Both the position numbers and the translations under genes were made by a program. Below are positions 1 through 8,383 of a stretch of 42,062 nt of DNA, one piece after another. The notes beneath the pieces were generated by a model that saw only the letters and a list, made by a program, of their open reading frames with translations, was not told where the DNA came from and made no database searches. Numbering within the stretch: the stretch's first letter is position 1; each line of letters begins with the position of its first letter. Source of the stretch: Microbacteriaceae bacterium X2B (GTDB lineage: Bacteria > Actinomycetota > Actinomycetes > Actinomycetales > Microbacteriaceae); the NCBI GenBank assembly GCA_005502445.1, contig SCPB01000020.1:1-42062 (forward strand), given 5' to 3'.

Positions 1-105
1 AACCACGCCATCCCCGTCGTGCTCACCTCGACGGGCAACGTCGGTGCCGCCCTGCGGGGCGAGCCGGTAGGCACCTGGTTCGACGCCGCGCCGCGCCTAC
101 ACTGA
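1..105 (+). CDS. proB: Glutamate 5-kinase, C-terminal end (partial)
   Basis: The first 34 codons read as the end of an open frame closing at TGA, cut by the window edge. The text resembles the end of the amino-acid-kinase domain of glutamate 5-kinase (VVLTS..., then a GEPVGTWF-like segment), and it lies 4 nt before proA, the next enzyme of proline synthesis. If correct, this is the short form without a PUA domain, because the frame stops about 10 residues after that motif. The call rests largely on position, since little of the protein is visible. Confidence 0.7.
   Translation, partial: NHAIPVVLTSTGNVGAALRGEPVGTWFDAAPRLH
98..103 (+). promoter_or_regulatory. Candidate -10 element for leaderless proA
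   Basis: TACACT lies inside the end of proB, exactly 6 nt before the proA ATG, so the predicted transcription start coincides with the A of the start codon. No clear Shine-Dalgarno sequence precedes proA. The same TAnnnT-N6-start layout recurs at several other genes in the window. No convincing -35 is seen. Confidence 0.4.
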
Positions 106-109
106 GAGC

Positions 110-1378
110 ATGATAGCCACGGCCACAGCGACCCCCGCGCTCGTCGACGTGCTCACCGCCTCGAAGCAGGCGTCGCGCTCTCTCGCGACCCTCACCGCAA
201 ACCGGAAGAACGCAGCCCTCGAGGCGATCGCCGCCGAACTCGAGATCGGCGGCGACCGCGTTCTCGCCGCCAATGCTCTCGACCTCGCCAACGGGCGCGA
301 GAACGGCCTCTCGGCCGGGCTGCTCGACCGGCTCCGGCTCGACGACGCGCGGCTCGCGGCCCTCACCGCGGCCGTGCGCGACATCATCGCCCTGCCCGAC
401 CCGGTCGGCGTCGTCGTGCGCGGATCGACCCTTCCCAACGGCGTCCGGCTCAGCCAGGTACGCGTGCCGTTCGGTGTCGTCGGCGCGATCTACGAGGCGC
501 GCCCGAACGTCACGATCGACATCGCCGCTCTCGCGCTCAAGAGCGGCAATGCCGCGGTGCTGCGTGGCGGCAGTGCGGCCGAGAACACCAATCGCGGGCT
601 CGTCGCGCTCATCCAGCAGGCCCTCGAGAGTGTCGGGCTGCCCGCCTCCGCCGTGCAGACGATCGATGAGTTCGGCCGCGCGGGGGCGACCGAGCTCATG
701 GGCGCACGCGGCTTGGTCGACGTGCTGATCCCGCGCGGCAGCGCCGACCTCATCCAGACCGTCGTGCGCGAGTCGACCGTTCCCGTCATCGAGACCGGCG
801 CCGGCGTCGTACACATCGTGCTCGACGCCACCGCCGACGAGAGCATGGCCGTCGACATCGTGCACAACGCCAAGGTGCAGCGACCCAGCGTCTGCAACGC
901 GGTCGAGACCGTGCTCGTGCACCGCGACGCGGCCGCCCGCCTGCTGCCGCCGGTGCTGACGGCCCTGCGGGCATCCGGAGTCGTCGTGCGCGGCGATGAG
1001 CGCGCCCGCGCGATCGACGCGGCGCTCGAGGTCGCGACCGAGGAGGACTTCGCGACCGAGCACATGGCGCTCGAGCTGTCGATCGCCGTCGTTGACGACC
1101 TGGATGCCGCGTTCGAGCACATCCGCCGGTTCTCGACCCAGCACACGGAGTCGATCATCACAGCCGACATGGCCAACGCCGAGCGCTTCCTCGCCGAGGT
1201 CGACTCGGCCGTCGTGATGGTCAACGCATCCACACGGTTCAGCGATGGCGGCGAGTTCGGCTTCGGCGCCGAGGTCGGCATCTCGACCCAGAAGCTGCAT
1301 GCCCGTGGACCGATGGGGCTGCCCGAGCTCACGAGCACGAAGTGGATCGTGCGCGGCGCCGGCCAGGTGCGCGACTAG
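110..1378 (+). CDS. proA: Gamma-glutamyl phosphate reductase
   Basis: This enzyme makes glutamate-5-semialdehyde from gamma-glutamyl phosphate using NADPH, the second step of proline synthesis in the cytosol. The 422-residue protein has the normal family length. It has the aldehyde-dehydrogenase-like fold signatures: VPFGVVGAIYEARPN in the N-terminal half, the catalytic cysteine in RPSVCNAVETV (Cys262), and the ProA C-terminal block with NASTRFSDGGEFGFGAE followed by STQKLHARGPMGL. The ATG at 110 follows the proB stop by 4 nt. It may be co-transcribed with proB or made from the leaderless promoter at 98-103. Nothing in the protein is unusual. Confidence 0.97.
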   Translation: MIATATATPALVDVLTASKQASRSLATLTANRKNAALEAIAAELEIGGDRVLAANALDLANGRENGLSAGLLDRLRLDDARLAALTAAVRDIIALPDPVGVVVRGSTLPNGVRLSQVRVPFGVVGAIYEARPNVTIDIAALALKSGNAAVLRGGSAAENTNRGLVALIQQALESVGLPASAVQTIDEFGRAGATELMGARGLVDVLIPRGSADLIQTVVRESTVPVIETGAGVVHIVLDATADESMAVDIVHNAKVQRPSVCNAVETVLVHRDAAARLLPPVLTALRASGVVVRGDERARAIDAALEVATEEDFATEHMALELSIAVVDDLDAAFEHIRRFSTQHTESIITADMANAERFLAEVDSAVVMVNASTRFSDGGEFGFGAEVGISTQKLHARGPMGLPELTSTKWIVRGAGQVRD

Positions 1379-1427
1379 ACCGCGATAGACTCGTGCGGCC
1401 GCATCGATCCCGTCAGGAGAACACAGC

Positions 1428-1622
1428 ATGTCGCTCACCAGCCTGCTCATCGCCTCGGAGGAGCAGCTCGCGCCGCTCATCGCCCCCCCGATCGTGATCG
1501 CGGGCGTCGCCGTGCTCGTCTTCCTCATGATGGGCCTCGTCACCTTCGCCTATCGCGACGTCGCGAACCGGCACTCCGGCAAGGGGCCGGCGGGCGGCGG
1601 CCACGACGGCGGCCACCACTAG
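1428..1622 (+). CDS. Small single-pass membrane protein (64 aa)
   Basis: This 64-residue protein has a short N-terminal segment, one hydrophobic helix (about residues 19-40, [19 protein letters not shown]) and a short soluble tail ending in a Gly/His-rich stretch, [15 protein letters not shown] lies just upstream of the ATG, so it has an ordinary ribosome binding site. A small membrane protein between proA and nadD is a familiar arrangement in Microbacteriaceae, but no function is known to me. The terminal histidines could bind metal; this is only a guess. It ends 71 nt before the first ATG of nadD. Confidence 0.75.
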   Translation: MSLTSLLIASEEQLAPLIAPPIVIAGVAVLVFLMMGLVTFAYRDVANRHSGKGPAGGGHDGGHH

Positions 1623-1693
1623 ACCGGGACGTCGCGATCGCCGCCACCGCTGCTCCACCGACGTCCGCCGCCCGGCGGGCGCGGATCGGCATC

Positions 1694-2260
1694 ATGGGTG
1701 GCACCTTCGACCCGATCCATCACGGTCACCTCGTGGCCGCGAGCGAGGTCGCCGACCACTTCCACCTCGACGAGGTCGTCTTCGTGCCGACGGGTCGGCC
1801 GTACCTCAAGCCGGAGGCCACCGAGAGCGAGCACCGCTATCTCATGAGCGTCATCGCGACGGCGTCGAACCCGCGGTTCAGCGTCAGCCGGGTGGACATC
1901 GATCGTGGCGGGCCGACCTACACGATCGACACCCTGCGCGACATGCGGGCCCGGTTCCCGGACGCCGAGCTGTACTTCATCTCTGGGGCAGACGCGATCG
2001 CGCAGATCCTCGACTGGAAGGACGTCGCCGAGCTGTGGGAGCTGGCGCATTTCGTGGCGGTGAGCCGACCCGGTCATGCCCTCACTGTGAGCGGACTCCC
2101 CGATGGCGACGTAAGCTTGGTCGAAATTCCCGCCCTCGCGATCTCATCGACGGACTGCCGCGAGCGCGTCGAACGGGGATCGCCCGTGTGGTACCTGGTC
2201 CCCGATGGCGTTGTCCAGTACATCGCCAAGCACCGTCTGTACCGGAGAAGCACCTCATGA
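1694..2260 (+). CDS. nadD: Nicotinate-nucleotide adenylyltransferase
   Basis: This enzyme adenylates nicotinate mononucleotide to deamido-NAD in NAD synthesis. The nucleotidyltransferase signature [17 protein letters not shown] is at the very N-terminus, [12 protein letters not shown] in the middle, and the ISSTxxR motif ([10 protein letters not shown]) near the C-terminus. The first ATG gives MGGTFDP and would drop the beta strand (RIGI) that normally precedes GGTFDP. The frame is open upstream and encodes ...ARRARIGI, but I find no in-frame ATG, GTG, TTG or CTG back to about 1505. True translation may therefore start at a non-standard codon between 1631 and 1690. The stop overlaps the next ATG (ATGA). 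Confidence 0.93.
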   Translation: MGGTFDPIHHGHLVAASEVADHFHLDEVVFVPTGRPYLKPEATESEHRYLMSVIATASNPRFSVSRVDIDRGGPTYTIDTLRDMRARFPDAELYFISGADAIAQILDWKDVAELWELAHFVAVSRPGHALTVSGLPDGDVSLVEIPALAISSTDCRERVERGSPVWYLVPDGVVQYIAKHRLYRRSTS

Positions 2261-3786
2261 CTACCCCCAACGAACAGCCTGTGAGCCGTCGTGCTGCGCG
2301 CCGTGCTCAGCAGGCCGCGCAGCCCGGTGACGAGCACCGCGACGGCGGGCCGCGCGCCGACTCCGCCTCGGGTCAGGACGACGCCGGCGCGTCTGTGCCG
2401 GGCTCGGTGCCCGGAACGGAATCGATCGACTACCGGACAGCCGTGCGCCCCCGTGTCCCTCGCTACGCGCCCGAGGCCGCGGCGCCGCTCGACCCCGCCC
2501 CGACCGTGCCCGCATCGTCCCCGCTCGCGCCACCGTTCGCTCCGCGGACCGCCCCCGCGTCCGGCGGAGGCACCCGATCGCGTGACTTCCGTCCGCCATC
2601 CGAGCGCGGCGGCTGGTCGTCGACCTTCTCCCCACCGCCATCCGATGCTGCGCTCGACTATCACACGCAGGCGAGTTCGCCGGTCTCGAACACCGAGCCG
2701 CCCGCCTCGACGTCGTGGCCGACGTTCTCCGCCCCCGCCTTCTCTGCCCAGGCGACGTCCGCTCCGGCTGTCTCGGCCCCGGCAGGCTCCGCGCACGCCG
2801 ATCTCGTTCCGTCCGCCGATCCCGACCCGGACGGGCGGGCCGGCGGCCTCGAGCTCGCCGCGCCGGAGTACACCATGACGCGCCGAGAGCTCCGCGCCCT
2901 GCGCGAAGCGCACGCCGCGGAGCCTGTGCACGAATCTCCTGTCGAGGCGCTCATCGAGCCTGAGCCGGCAGCCGGCACCGTCGACGTCGAGACCGATGCC
3001 GCCGCGACCGAGCCGCCGACCGACGCCGACGGCGTCGACAACCGCGGAACGCCGACCTCCACCGGGCTCGGCATCGACGCGTTCGACGCTCTCCTCTCTG
3101 GAGCCAGAACCGAGGCACCCATGATCGAGTGGGGGCCGGACGAACGCTCATCGGTGCGCTCTGCGAGCGCGTCTTCCGCCCCGAGTGCACCCGCAGCCGA
3201 TGCGATCCCGGCCGCAGAGTGGCGGCCTTCCTCGGTCGAAGCCGCGGAGCCCGCGCCTCTCATCGAGCCTGGGGAGCCCGCCACGGGCGGCATCGCCGTT
3301 CCCGCCCCCTCGGCCTCCGCGGGCTCGCACTGGTCGGCCGGTTTCAACGAACCGGCGGACGATCCCTTCGAGAACACCTTCAGCCGGCAGGTCGGCTCCG
3401 CGTCGGTCTCGACCAACGCCCTCGTGCTCCCCGAGATGCCCGTCGGCAGTCTCGCCGGACCGGTGCCGGGGACGGGCGAGATCATCATCACCGGCATGGT
3501 GGAGGTTCCCTCGAGCATCGCCTCCACGGGTGCGGTGCCCTCGGTGCACGACAGTCCCGACCTGGACGATCTCATCGACGCCGACGATCGCGAGCTCGTG
3601 AGCACCGACTCGGCGCCGGTGAGCGCGATCAACGCCGTGAGCGGCCACACGGCGACACGCAGTGTCATAAGCGGTCGGCGGACGCGCGGCAACCTCCTCA
3701 CGACCGTGCTCATCATCTCGACCGTCGTCATGGCGGTCGCCGCTGTGACGATCTTCATCGTCGCCGCGGCCAACGGCCTGTTCTGA
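2257..3786 (+). CDS. Long disordered protein with C-terminal membrane anchor
   Basis: I recognise no enzymatic domain in this 509-residue protein. It is dominated by Pro, Ala, Ser, Glu and Asp and looks intrinsically disordered. Two short basic/helical islands stand out: [12 protein letters not shown] near the N-terminus and [16 protein letters not shown] in the middle. The last 35 residues are RTRGNLL followed by a hydrophobic helix (about 25 residues), so the protein is probably tail-anchored with the bulk in the cytoplasm. The ATG at 2257 overlaps the nadD stop and has GGAGAAG upstream; the frame is also open upstream, but that part is nadD sequence read in another frame. Position between nadD and rsfS suggests a conserved Microbacteriaceae gene of unknown role. 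Confidence 0.8.
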   Translation: MTTPNEQPVSRRAARRAQQAAQPGDEHRDGGPRADSASGQDDAGASVPGSVPGTESIDYRTAVRPRVPRYAPEAAAPLDPAPTVPASSPLAPPFAPRTAPASGGGTRSRDFRPPSERGGWSSTFSPPPSDAALDYHTQASSPVSNTEPPASTSWPTFSAPAFSAQATSAPAVSAPAGSAHADLVPSADPDPDGRAGGLELAAPEYTMTRRELRALREAHAAEPVHESPVEALIEPEPAAGTVDVETDAAATEPPTDADGVDNRGTPTSTGLGIDAFDALLSGARTEAPMIEWGPDERSSVRSASASSAPSAPAADAIPAAEWRPSSVEAAEPAPLIEPGEPATGGIAVPAPSASAGSHWSAGFNEPADDPFENTFSRQVGSASVSTNALVLPEMPVGSLAGPVPGTGEIIITGMVEVPSSIASTGAVPSVHDSPDLDDLIDADDRELVSTDSAPVSAINAVSGHTATRSVISGRRTRGNLLTTVLIISTVVMAVAAVTIFIVAAANGLF

Positions 3787-3816
3787 CTGTTCCGTTCGAC
3801 GACCCCGAAGGATTCC

Positions 3817-4203
3817 GTGACCGCCACCGATCGCGCCATCGACCTCGTTCGCGTCGCCTCCCGCGCCGCAGATTCCAAGCAGGGCGTCGACATCGTCGCC
3901 CTCGACGTCTCGGCGCCCCTGCCGCTCGCCGATGCCTTCGTGCTCGTGACGGGTCGTAACGAGCGCAACGTGCAGGCGATCGCCTCCGAGGTCGAGGAGA
4001 AGATGATCGAAGCAGGGGCGAAGCCGCTCCGTCGGGAGGGGCGGGCCGAGGGGCGCTGGATCCTCATCGATTTCGGCGACGTCGTCGTCCATGTCTTCCA
4101 TGAGGAGGAGCGATTGTTCTACTCGCTCGAGCGACTGTGGAAGGACTGCCCCGTGATTCCGCTCGACCTCCCGGCTGCAACCGGATCGACCGATCGCCCT
4201 TGA
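3817..4203 (+). CDS. rsfS: Ribosomal silencing factor RsfS
   Basis: RsfS binds L14 of the large ribosomal subunit and blocks joining to the small subunit when nutrients are scarce. The 128-residue protein has the expected length and family blocks: VASRAADSKQGVDIVALDVS, DAFVLVTGRNERNVQAIA, then EGRWILIDFGDVVVHVFHEEERLFYSLERLWKD split over residues about 80-115. It starts at GTG 3817 with GGA about 5 nt upstream, 30 nt after the preceding membrane protein. The nadD-rsfS linkage, here with one gene between, is typical of Actinobacteria. Confidence 0.95.
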   Translation: MTATDRAIDLVRVASRAADSKQGVDIVALDVSAPLPLADAFVLVTGRNERNVQAIASEVEEKMIEAGAKPLRREGRAEGRWILIDFGDVVVHVFHEEERLFYSLERLWKDCPVIPLDLPAATGSTDRP

Positions 4204-4254
4204 GTTCCACTGGGCTCCCAGCGTCCTCTTACCTCGCCGGGCGATCGTCAGTAC

Positions 4255-4611
4255 ATGAAATGCCCCGCAGACGACTCCACCCTCGTGATGAGCGAGCGCA
4301 ACGGCATCGAGATCGACTACTGCCCCCAGTGCCGGGGCGTCTGGCTCGACCGCGGTGAACTCGACAAGATCATCGAGCGGTCGGCGGCCAACGACTCCGC
4401 CGCTCAGGGCTCTTCGGCGACGCCTCCCCGGATCGATCTGCCGCGCGACGTGCCGCCCGCGCACGCCGGCGGGTTCCCGCCCCCAGGCTACGCGCAGCCC
4501 GAGTACGGCCGCCAGCGGTGGGGGTCGAACTCGCCGTCGTCGGCACCGCGCTACGGCCACGGCGGCTACCGCGGCAGGCGCAAGAACTGGCTCAGCGAGC
4601 TGTTCGACTGA
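4255..4611 (+). CDS. Zinc-ribbon (TFIIB-type) domain protein
   Basis: The 118-residue protein opens with a zinc ribbon: CPxD at residues 3-6, then CPQCRGVWLDRGELDKI at about 24-40, the hallmark of the zf-TFIIB family of small bacterial proteins. The remainder is Pro/Gly/Tyr/Arg rich (PPPGYAQPEYGRQRWG, then RYGHGGYRGRRKNW) and looks disordered and nucleic-acid- or membrane-surface-seeking. The function is unknown. No Shine-Dalgarno sequence is visible; GATCGT sits 6 nt before the ATG and may be a weak leaderless -10. The gene ends before the convergent MFS gene. Confidence 0.85.
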   Translation: MKCPADDSTLVMSERNGIEIDYCPQCRGVWLDRGELDKIIERSAANDSAAQGSSATPPRIDLPRDVPPAHAGGFPPPGYAQPEYGRQRWGSNSPSSAPRYGHGGYRGRRKNWLSELFD

Positions 4612-4699
4612 TGCTGACTGCACCGTCTCACTGACCGGTTCGATCTCGATCACGCGATGGCAAAGTCACCCCGAAGAGCCATTCGGCTGTCGGAGCAGA

Positions 4700-5989
4700 C
4701 TATGCGCGCAGGAGGTGGTCGGTGCCGCGCATGCGTGCGGCCACGATGAGACCCGATACCGCGGTCAAGGCGGCCACGACAGCCACGGCGGTTGAAATGC
4801 CGAAGGCATCGGCCAGAAGGCCGGAGAGCAGTGCACCGACAGCGAACCCGCCGTCACGCCACAGCCGGTAGATGCCGACCGAGCGCGCCCGCCATTCAGG
4901 GTGGGCGACGTCGCCGATCGCGGCGAGCAGCGTCGGGTAGACCATGGCGGTGCCGGCTCCGAGGAGCACGGCGGCGGCGAGCCAGACCCCGAAGCTCTCC
5001 CCGAACGCAACCATGCTCAGGGCGACCGCCTGTACGATCATGCCGCCGACGATCAGCCACTTGCGGCCGATGCGGTCCGAGAGCCCGCCGGTGATCAGTT
5101 GCCCGGCTCCCCAGACCGCGGGATAGACGGCGGCAAGGATGCCGATGCTCTCGATACTGAGACCGGCGGTGGCAAACAATATCGGGAACAGGCCCCAGGC
5201 CAGGCCATCGTTGAGGTTGTTGGCGAGGCCGGCCTGGCTGACGGAAGACAGGGATCTGTCTCGGAGGCTGGTGAGGGTGAACACCTGCCAGGTGCTGAGG
5301 GCGGAGCTGGTAGCGGCGTGCGCATCGACGTGATCTGCCGCCTCGGCATGCGCGTGCTGGCGCGTTTCGCGCACGAAGAGCACAGAGAGGCCGAGGCCCA
5401 GGGCGATGAACGCCGCGCCGAGCACGAAGGGGCCGGGGCGCAACCCGTAGTTGGCGGCGATGTAGCCGGTCGCCAAGGCTGTGCCGGCGACGCCGAGGTA
5501 GCCGGCTGCCTCGTTGAAGCCCATGGCCAGACCACGGCGCTCCGGACCGACGAGGTCCATTTTCATCATCACGGTGGTCGACCAGGTCAGCCCCTGGCTG
5601 ATCCCCAGGATGACATTGGCGACGACGACCCACTCCCAGGACGGGGCGTAGATCAGCAGCAGCGGTACGGGCAGCGCCACAAGCCAGCCGGCCACGAGCA
5701 CGGGCTTACGGCCGTACCGGTCGGAGAGGGTGCCGGCGAAATAGTTGGTGCCGGCCTTGGACAGACCGAATGCTAGGATGTAGGTCAGCGCGCTCGTGTA
5801 GAGGTCGAGATGGAAGGCCTGCTCCGCCAGCAACGGCAGCACAGTGCGTTCTTGGCCGAGGGTGCCTCCCACGAGCGCATTGACGGCGACGAGCAGCATG
5901 AACTGGGCGATGTTCTGCCGCAGGCCCAGAGCGACCACGCGGCCGAACCCTTTCTGTTCCTCTGCGGTGCGCGGTGTTCGGCTCACCAT
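4700..5989 (-). CDS. MFS transporter of the sulfane-sulfur module
   Basis: This 429-residue major facilitator protein has 12 predicted membrane helices. The loop 2-3 motif appears in the N-half (GTLSDRYGRKPVLVAG) and again in the C-half (GGLSDRIGRKWLIVGG), and a central cytoplasmic loop is His/Ala rich (HAHAEAADHVDAHA). Its ATG at 5989 overlaps the stop of the upstream metallo-hydrolase gene (5983-5985), so the two are translationally linked. The substrate is not evident from sequence. From context, with an MBL/rhodanese protein and an ArsR-rhodanese regulator, it may export a sulfur compound or other toxic small molecule. A frame open further upstream is only the overlapping gene read out of phase. 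Confidence 0.88.
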   Translation of the reverse strand: MVSRTPRTAEEQKGFGRVVALGLRQNIAQFMLLVAVNALVGGTLGQERTVLPLLAEQAFHLDLYTSALTYILAFGLSKAGTNYFAGTLSDRYGRKPVLVAGWLVALPVPLLLIYAPSWEWVVVANVILGISQGLTWSTTVMMKMDLVGPERRGLAMGFNEAAGYLGVAGTALATGYIAANYGLRPGPFVLGAAFIALGLGLSVLFVRETRQHAHAEAADHVDAHAATSSALSTWQVFTLTSLRDRSLSSVSQAGLANNLNDGLAWGLFPILFATAGLSIESIGILAAVYPAVWGAGQLITGGLSDRIGRKWLIVGGMIVQAVALSMVAFGESFGVWLAAAVLLGAGTAMVYPTLLAAIGDVAHPEWRARSVGIYRLWRDGGFAVGALLSGLLADAFGISTAVAVVAALTAVSGLIVAARMRGTDHLLRA

Positions 5990-7356
5990 CCGGTCTCCAG
6001 CGAGCGACCCGCTTCGCGGGCCCAATCCGCGCCGCTTCCGTTCAAGACGGCGACGTCGGTGCGGCCGGCACGTTCGAGAATGCTGGCCGCGCTCATCGCG
6101 CGTTCGCTGTGCCCGCACATGACGACGAGAGGACCGGCCGGCAGCTCCGAGAGGTGCTCGACGAGTTCACCCAGTTCGATGTTCCGGGCGGCGGGCACGT
6201 GACCCGCCGCATACTCTGAAGCCTGGCGGATGTCGATGACGGCAGAGGACCCCTCGGCGCCTGCAACCAGCCTCTCGGCGTCGATCAGCGACCTCGTCGC
6301 GACGGCGGCCTTCCACGCGGGGAAGCCGCCGTCGAGTTCGCCGGCGAGCGCGTCGAAGCCGACCTTCGCCGCAGCCCAGACGATGTCCTCGGGATCCTGC
6401 CCCGGACCCCGCACGATGATGACCGGACGGTCGGGGTCGGCCAGCCAGCCGAGCCAGGTGGCGAACGCCGGGCGCAGCGCGATGGACAGGGACTCGGGGA
6501 TGTGTCCGGCGGCGAAGTCCGCGGGCTGGCGAACATCCACGATCTGGGCGCCTCGCTCGTGAAGCTCCATCACCCGGTCGGCAGACAGCGGCGGCAGCGG
6601 CGGTGCGGTTCCGAGAACGACGGATCCTCGCCGGTTGACCTCCCCGAGGCGCAGGAAGTAGTCGGGGAAGGTGCCGAGGGAACCGAGCAGCGCCCCGACG
6701 AAGGCCTCCTCGCCGTCGACCTGCAGGAGCGGGTTGGTCGCTCGTTCGCGGCCGATCGTCGTCGTCCGCTCTCCGCCGGCTGCGGCCGAGCAGAAGGATC
6801 CGGTGCCGTGGGTAGGCCATACCGGGGTGTCATCAGGCAGGTCCATCAGCCGCTGCAGGGAGCGGTACTGAGCGCGGGCCAGCGGCACGGTCATCTCTGG
6901 GGAGACCAGGTCGGTGCGTCCGGCGGTTCCGACCATCAACGACCCGCCAGTGAAGACGCCGACAATGCGCCCGTCGTCGAGAAGCAGGAAGGACAGGTGC
7001 TCGGGTGAGTGGCCCGGTGTCGCCACCGCCTGCAGCGTGAAGTCGCCCAGGTCGAGAGTGTCGCCGTCGCTCAACACGGTGTGGGAGAAACCGCGAAGAC
7101 CCGCTTCTGGCGCCAGCACTGTCGCGCCTTCGTCCGCTTCGAGTTCGCCCACGCCGGAGATGAAGTCCGCGTGCAGGTGCGTTTCTGCAGCGTACGCGAT
7201 GGACAGGCCCAGCCGCAGGGCCTCCGCGCGCACGGGGCGCACATCCCGCTCCGGGTCCACCACCAGCGCCCTACCCTGGCCCACGTTCAGGAGGTAGCTG
7301 GAGTTGCCCAGCCCCGTGTCGACGATAGGAACCGGAGGCGACGTCGCCATGTGCAC
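5983..7356 (-). CDS. MBL-fold persulfide-dioxygenase-like protein with two rhodanese domains
   Basis: The 457-residue protein has an N-terminal metallo-beta-lactamase fold (about 10-250) and two rhodanese domains (about 255-350 and 355-457), the layout of CstB-type persulfide dioxygenase-sulfurtransferases. Metal-site residues seen are THLHADF (His60, His62, Asp64), GHSPEH (His116) and PTHG (His183). Where ETHE1-type enzymes have the iron-ligand Asp (FTGD), this protein reads FTGG. The first rhodanese lacks the active-site Cys (IIVRGPGQ); the second keeps it (VVMCGHSE, Cys414). The likely role is detoxifying sulfide or persulfides in the cytosol. GTG 7356 is chosen because AGGAG lies 6 nt upstream; ATG 7350 is possible. 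It is probably controlled by the divergent ArsR-rhodanese regulator. Confidence 0.87.
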   Translation of the reverse strand: MHMATSPPVPIVDTGLGNSSYLLNVGQGRALVVDPERDVRPVRAEALRLGLSIAYAAETHLHADFISGVGELEADEGATVLAPEAGLRGFSHTVLSDGDTLDLGDFTLQAVATPGHSPEHLSFLLLDDGRIVGVFTGGSLMVGTAGRTDLVSPEMTVPLARAQYRSLQRLMDLPDDTPVWPTHGTGSFCSAAAGGERTTTIGRERATNPLLQVDGEEAFVGALLGSLGTFPDYFLRLGEVNRRGSVVLGTAPPLPPLSADRVMELHERGAQIVDVRQPADFAAGHIPESLSIALRPAFATWLGWLADPDRPVIIVRGPGQDPEDIVWAAAKVGFDALAGELDGGFPAWKAAVATRSLIDAERLVAGAEGSSAVIDIRQASEYAAGHVPAARNIELGELVEHLSELPAGPLVVMCGHSERAMSAASILERAGRTDVAVLNGSGADWAREAGRSLETGW

Positions 7357-7403
7357 GCACCACTCCTCATGTGTCGTCGACCCGCCGCGCGGCGGAAGGA
7401 TCG

Positions 7404-7435
7404 TTATTCCACTAAACCATGGATTACTGGAAGAT
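7404..7435. promoter_or_regulatory. Operator palindrome and promoter in the divergent sulfur-module intergenic region
   Basis: Arms TTCCACTAA (7407-7415) and TTACTGGAA (7424-7432) form an inverted repeat with one mismatch; the 8-nt centre ACCATGGA adds CCATGG, so 11 of 13 pairs match about a dyad at 7419/7420. It is an A/T-rich island between two divergent genes. On the minus strand TTCCAG and GAATAA are separated by exactly 17 nt and could be the -35 and -10 of the MBL gene, so a bound regulator would block it. The most likely ligand is the adjacent ArsR-rhodanese protein. Confidence 0.65.
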
Positions 7436-7468
7436 AGCTAGTATGGCAGTGAGTTCGAGGAGAGACGC

Positions 7469-8164
7469 ATGGGTGATCGCGGCAAGAAGTCGGCGCTGTT
7501 TGAGCAGTTCGCCCTTGTGGGGAAGGCGTTGGGCAGCGGGAAGCGCCTGGAGCTGATCGACCTGCTCGCCCAAGGTGAACGCACGGTTGAATCGCTGGCG
7601 GATGCGGCCGACCTCGGGCTGAGCACCACATCCGCCCACCTGCAAACCCTCAAGCGTGCGGGGCTCGTGATCACCCGCAGGGAGCGGACCAGGATCCATT
7701 ACGAGCTCGCTGGGGAGGACGTCGCATGGCTCTACAGCCTGATCCGCGTCGTCGCCCAGGCCCACCTTTCCGAGGTCGAGCAGGCACGCCGTGCCTACCT
7801 GGGGATCGATGAACCGGGCACGGCAGGCACCGTGGACGAGCGACAAGAGATGACGCCAGAAGATCTCCTCGTTTGCGCAGAGGCGGGAACGGTCACGGTG
7901 CTGGACGTCCGACCACGGCACGAATACACGGCAGGGCACATCCCTGGCGCCCTCTCGATTCCCGTCGGGGAACTCGGCGACAGGCTCAGCGAGTTGGCAC
8001 CCGATCGCGAAATTGTGGTTTATTGCCGCGGCGCCTACTGCGTCCTCGCCTACGAGGCCGTCGGCATCTTGCGTCAGAGCGGTCTCAGGGCGACCCGACT
8101 GAATGCCGGGATGCTGGAGTGGCGGCTGGAGAATCTGCCGGTGTCCTCCGGAACCGCTGCCTGA
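7469..8164 (+). CDS. ArsR-family regulator fused to a rhodanese domain
   Basis: In this 231-residue protein, residues about 10-95 form an ArsR winged helix (ALGSGKRLELIDLLAQGE, then recognition helix LSTTSAHLQTLKRAGLV), and residues 125-228 form a rhodanese domain with active-site loop YCRGAYC (Cys186, with Cys191 nearby). Such fusions are likely to sense persulfide or reactive sulfur through the rhodanese cysteine and release DNA. It is divergent from the MBL/double-rhodanese and MFS genes, with a strong palindrome between them, so autoregulation plus control of that operon is likely. GAGGAGAG lies 5 nt before the ATG. Cys186/Cys191 could form a disulfide or polysulfide switch; this is inference. 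Confidence 0.9.
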   Translation: MGDRGKKSALFEQFALVGKALGSGKRLELIDLLAQGERTVESLADAADLGLSTTSAHLQTLKRAGLVITRRERTRIHYELAGEDVAWLYSLIRVVAQAHLSEVEQARRAYLGIDEPGTAGTVDERQEMTPEDLLVCAEAGTVTVLDVRPRHEYTAGHIPGALSIPVGELGDRLSELAPDREIVVYCRGAYCVLAYEAVGILRQSGLRATRLNAGMLEWRLENLPVSSGTAA

Positions 8165-8320
8165 CCGGTTGCGATGGGCTCGCCGGATCCCGTGAAGCGA
8201 TCGGGTGGTTCGACGCCCGCTCGAAGCAAGGCGCCCCGCCTCAGGAGTTCGGCATCCTCCTATCGATCGGCGCGAGAGAGCCGCCCCCTTCCGCGACCGG
8301 CACGAGCGTCCTCGCTCGAA

Positions 8321-8350
8321 TTGGCCGGGGTCGCTCAGGTGTACTAGTCT
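8321..8350 (+). promoter_or_regulatory. Candidate promoter of tRNA-Ala
   Basis: TTGGCC (8321-8326) and TAGTCT (8345-8350) are separated by 18 nt and lie 34 nt before the tRNA. The sequence around the -10 (GTACTAGTCTTATC) is clearly A/T-richer than its surroundings. The rest of 8165-8383 shows no gene. Confidence 0.45.
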
Positions 8351-8383
8351 TATCGGGTTGTCACCGGCCCTGCCGGTGGCCAC

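Noticed and set aside
2035-2256. N-terminal extension of the disordered protein
   Set aside because: These codons are the end of nadD read in another phase. ATG 2257 has a good ribosome site and the typical ATGA overlap.
3148-4653. Minus-strand open frame of about 500 codons across rsfS and its neighbours
   Set aside because: It spans three real plus-strand genes and has Arg/Gly/Asp-rich shadow composition.
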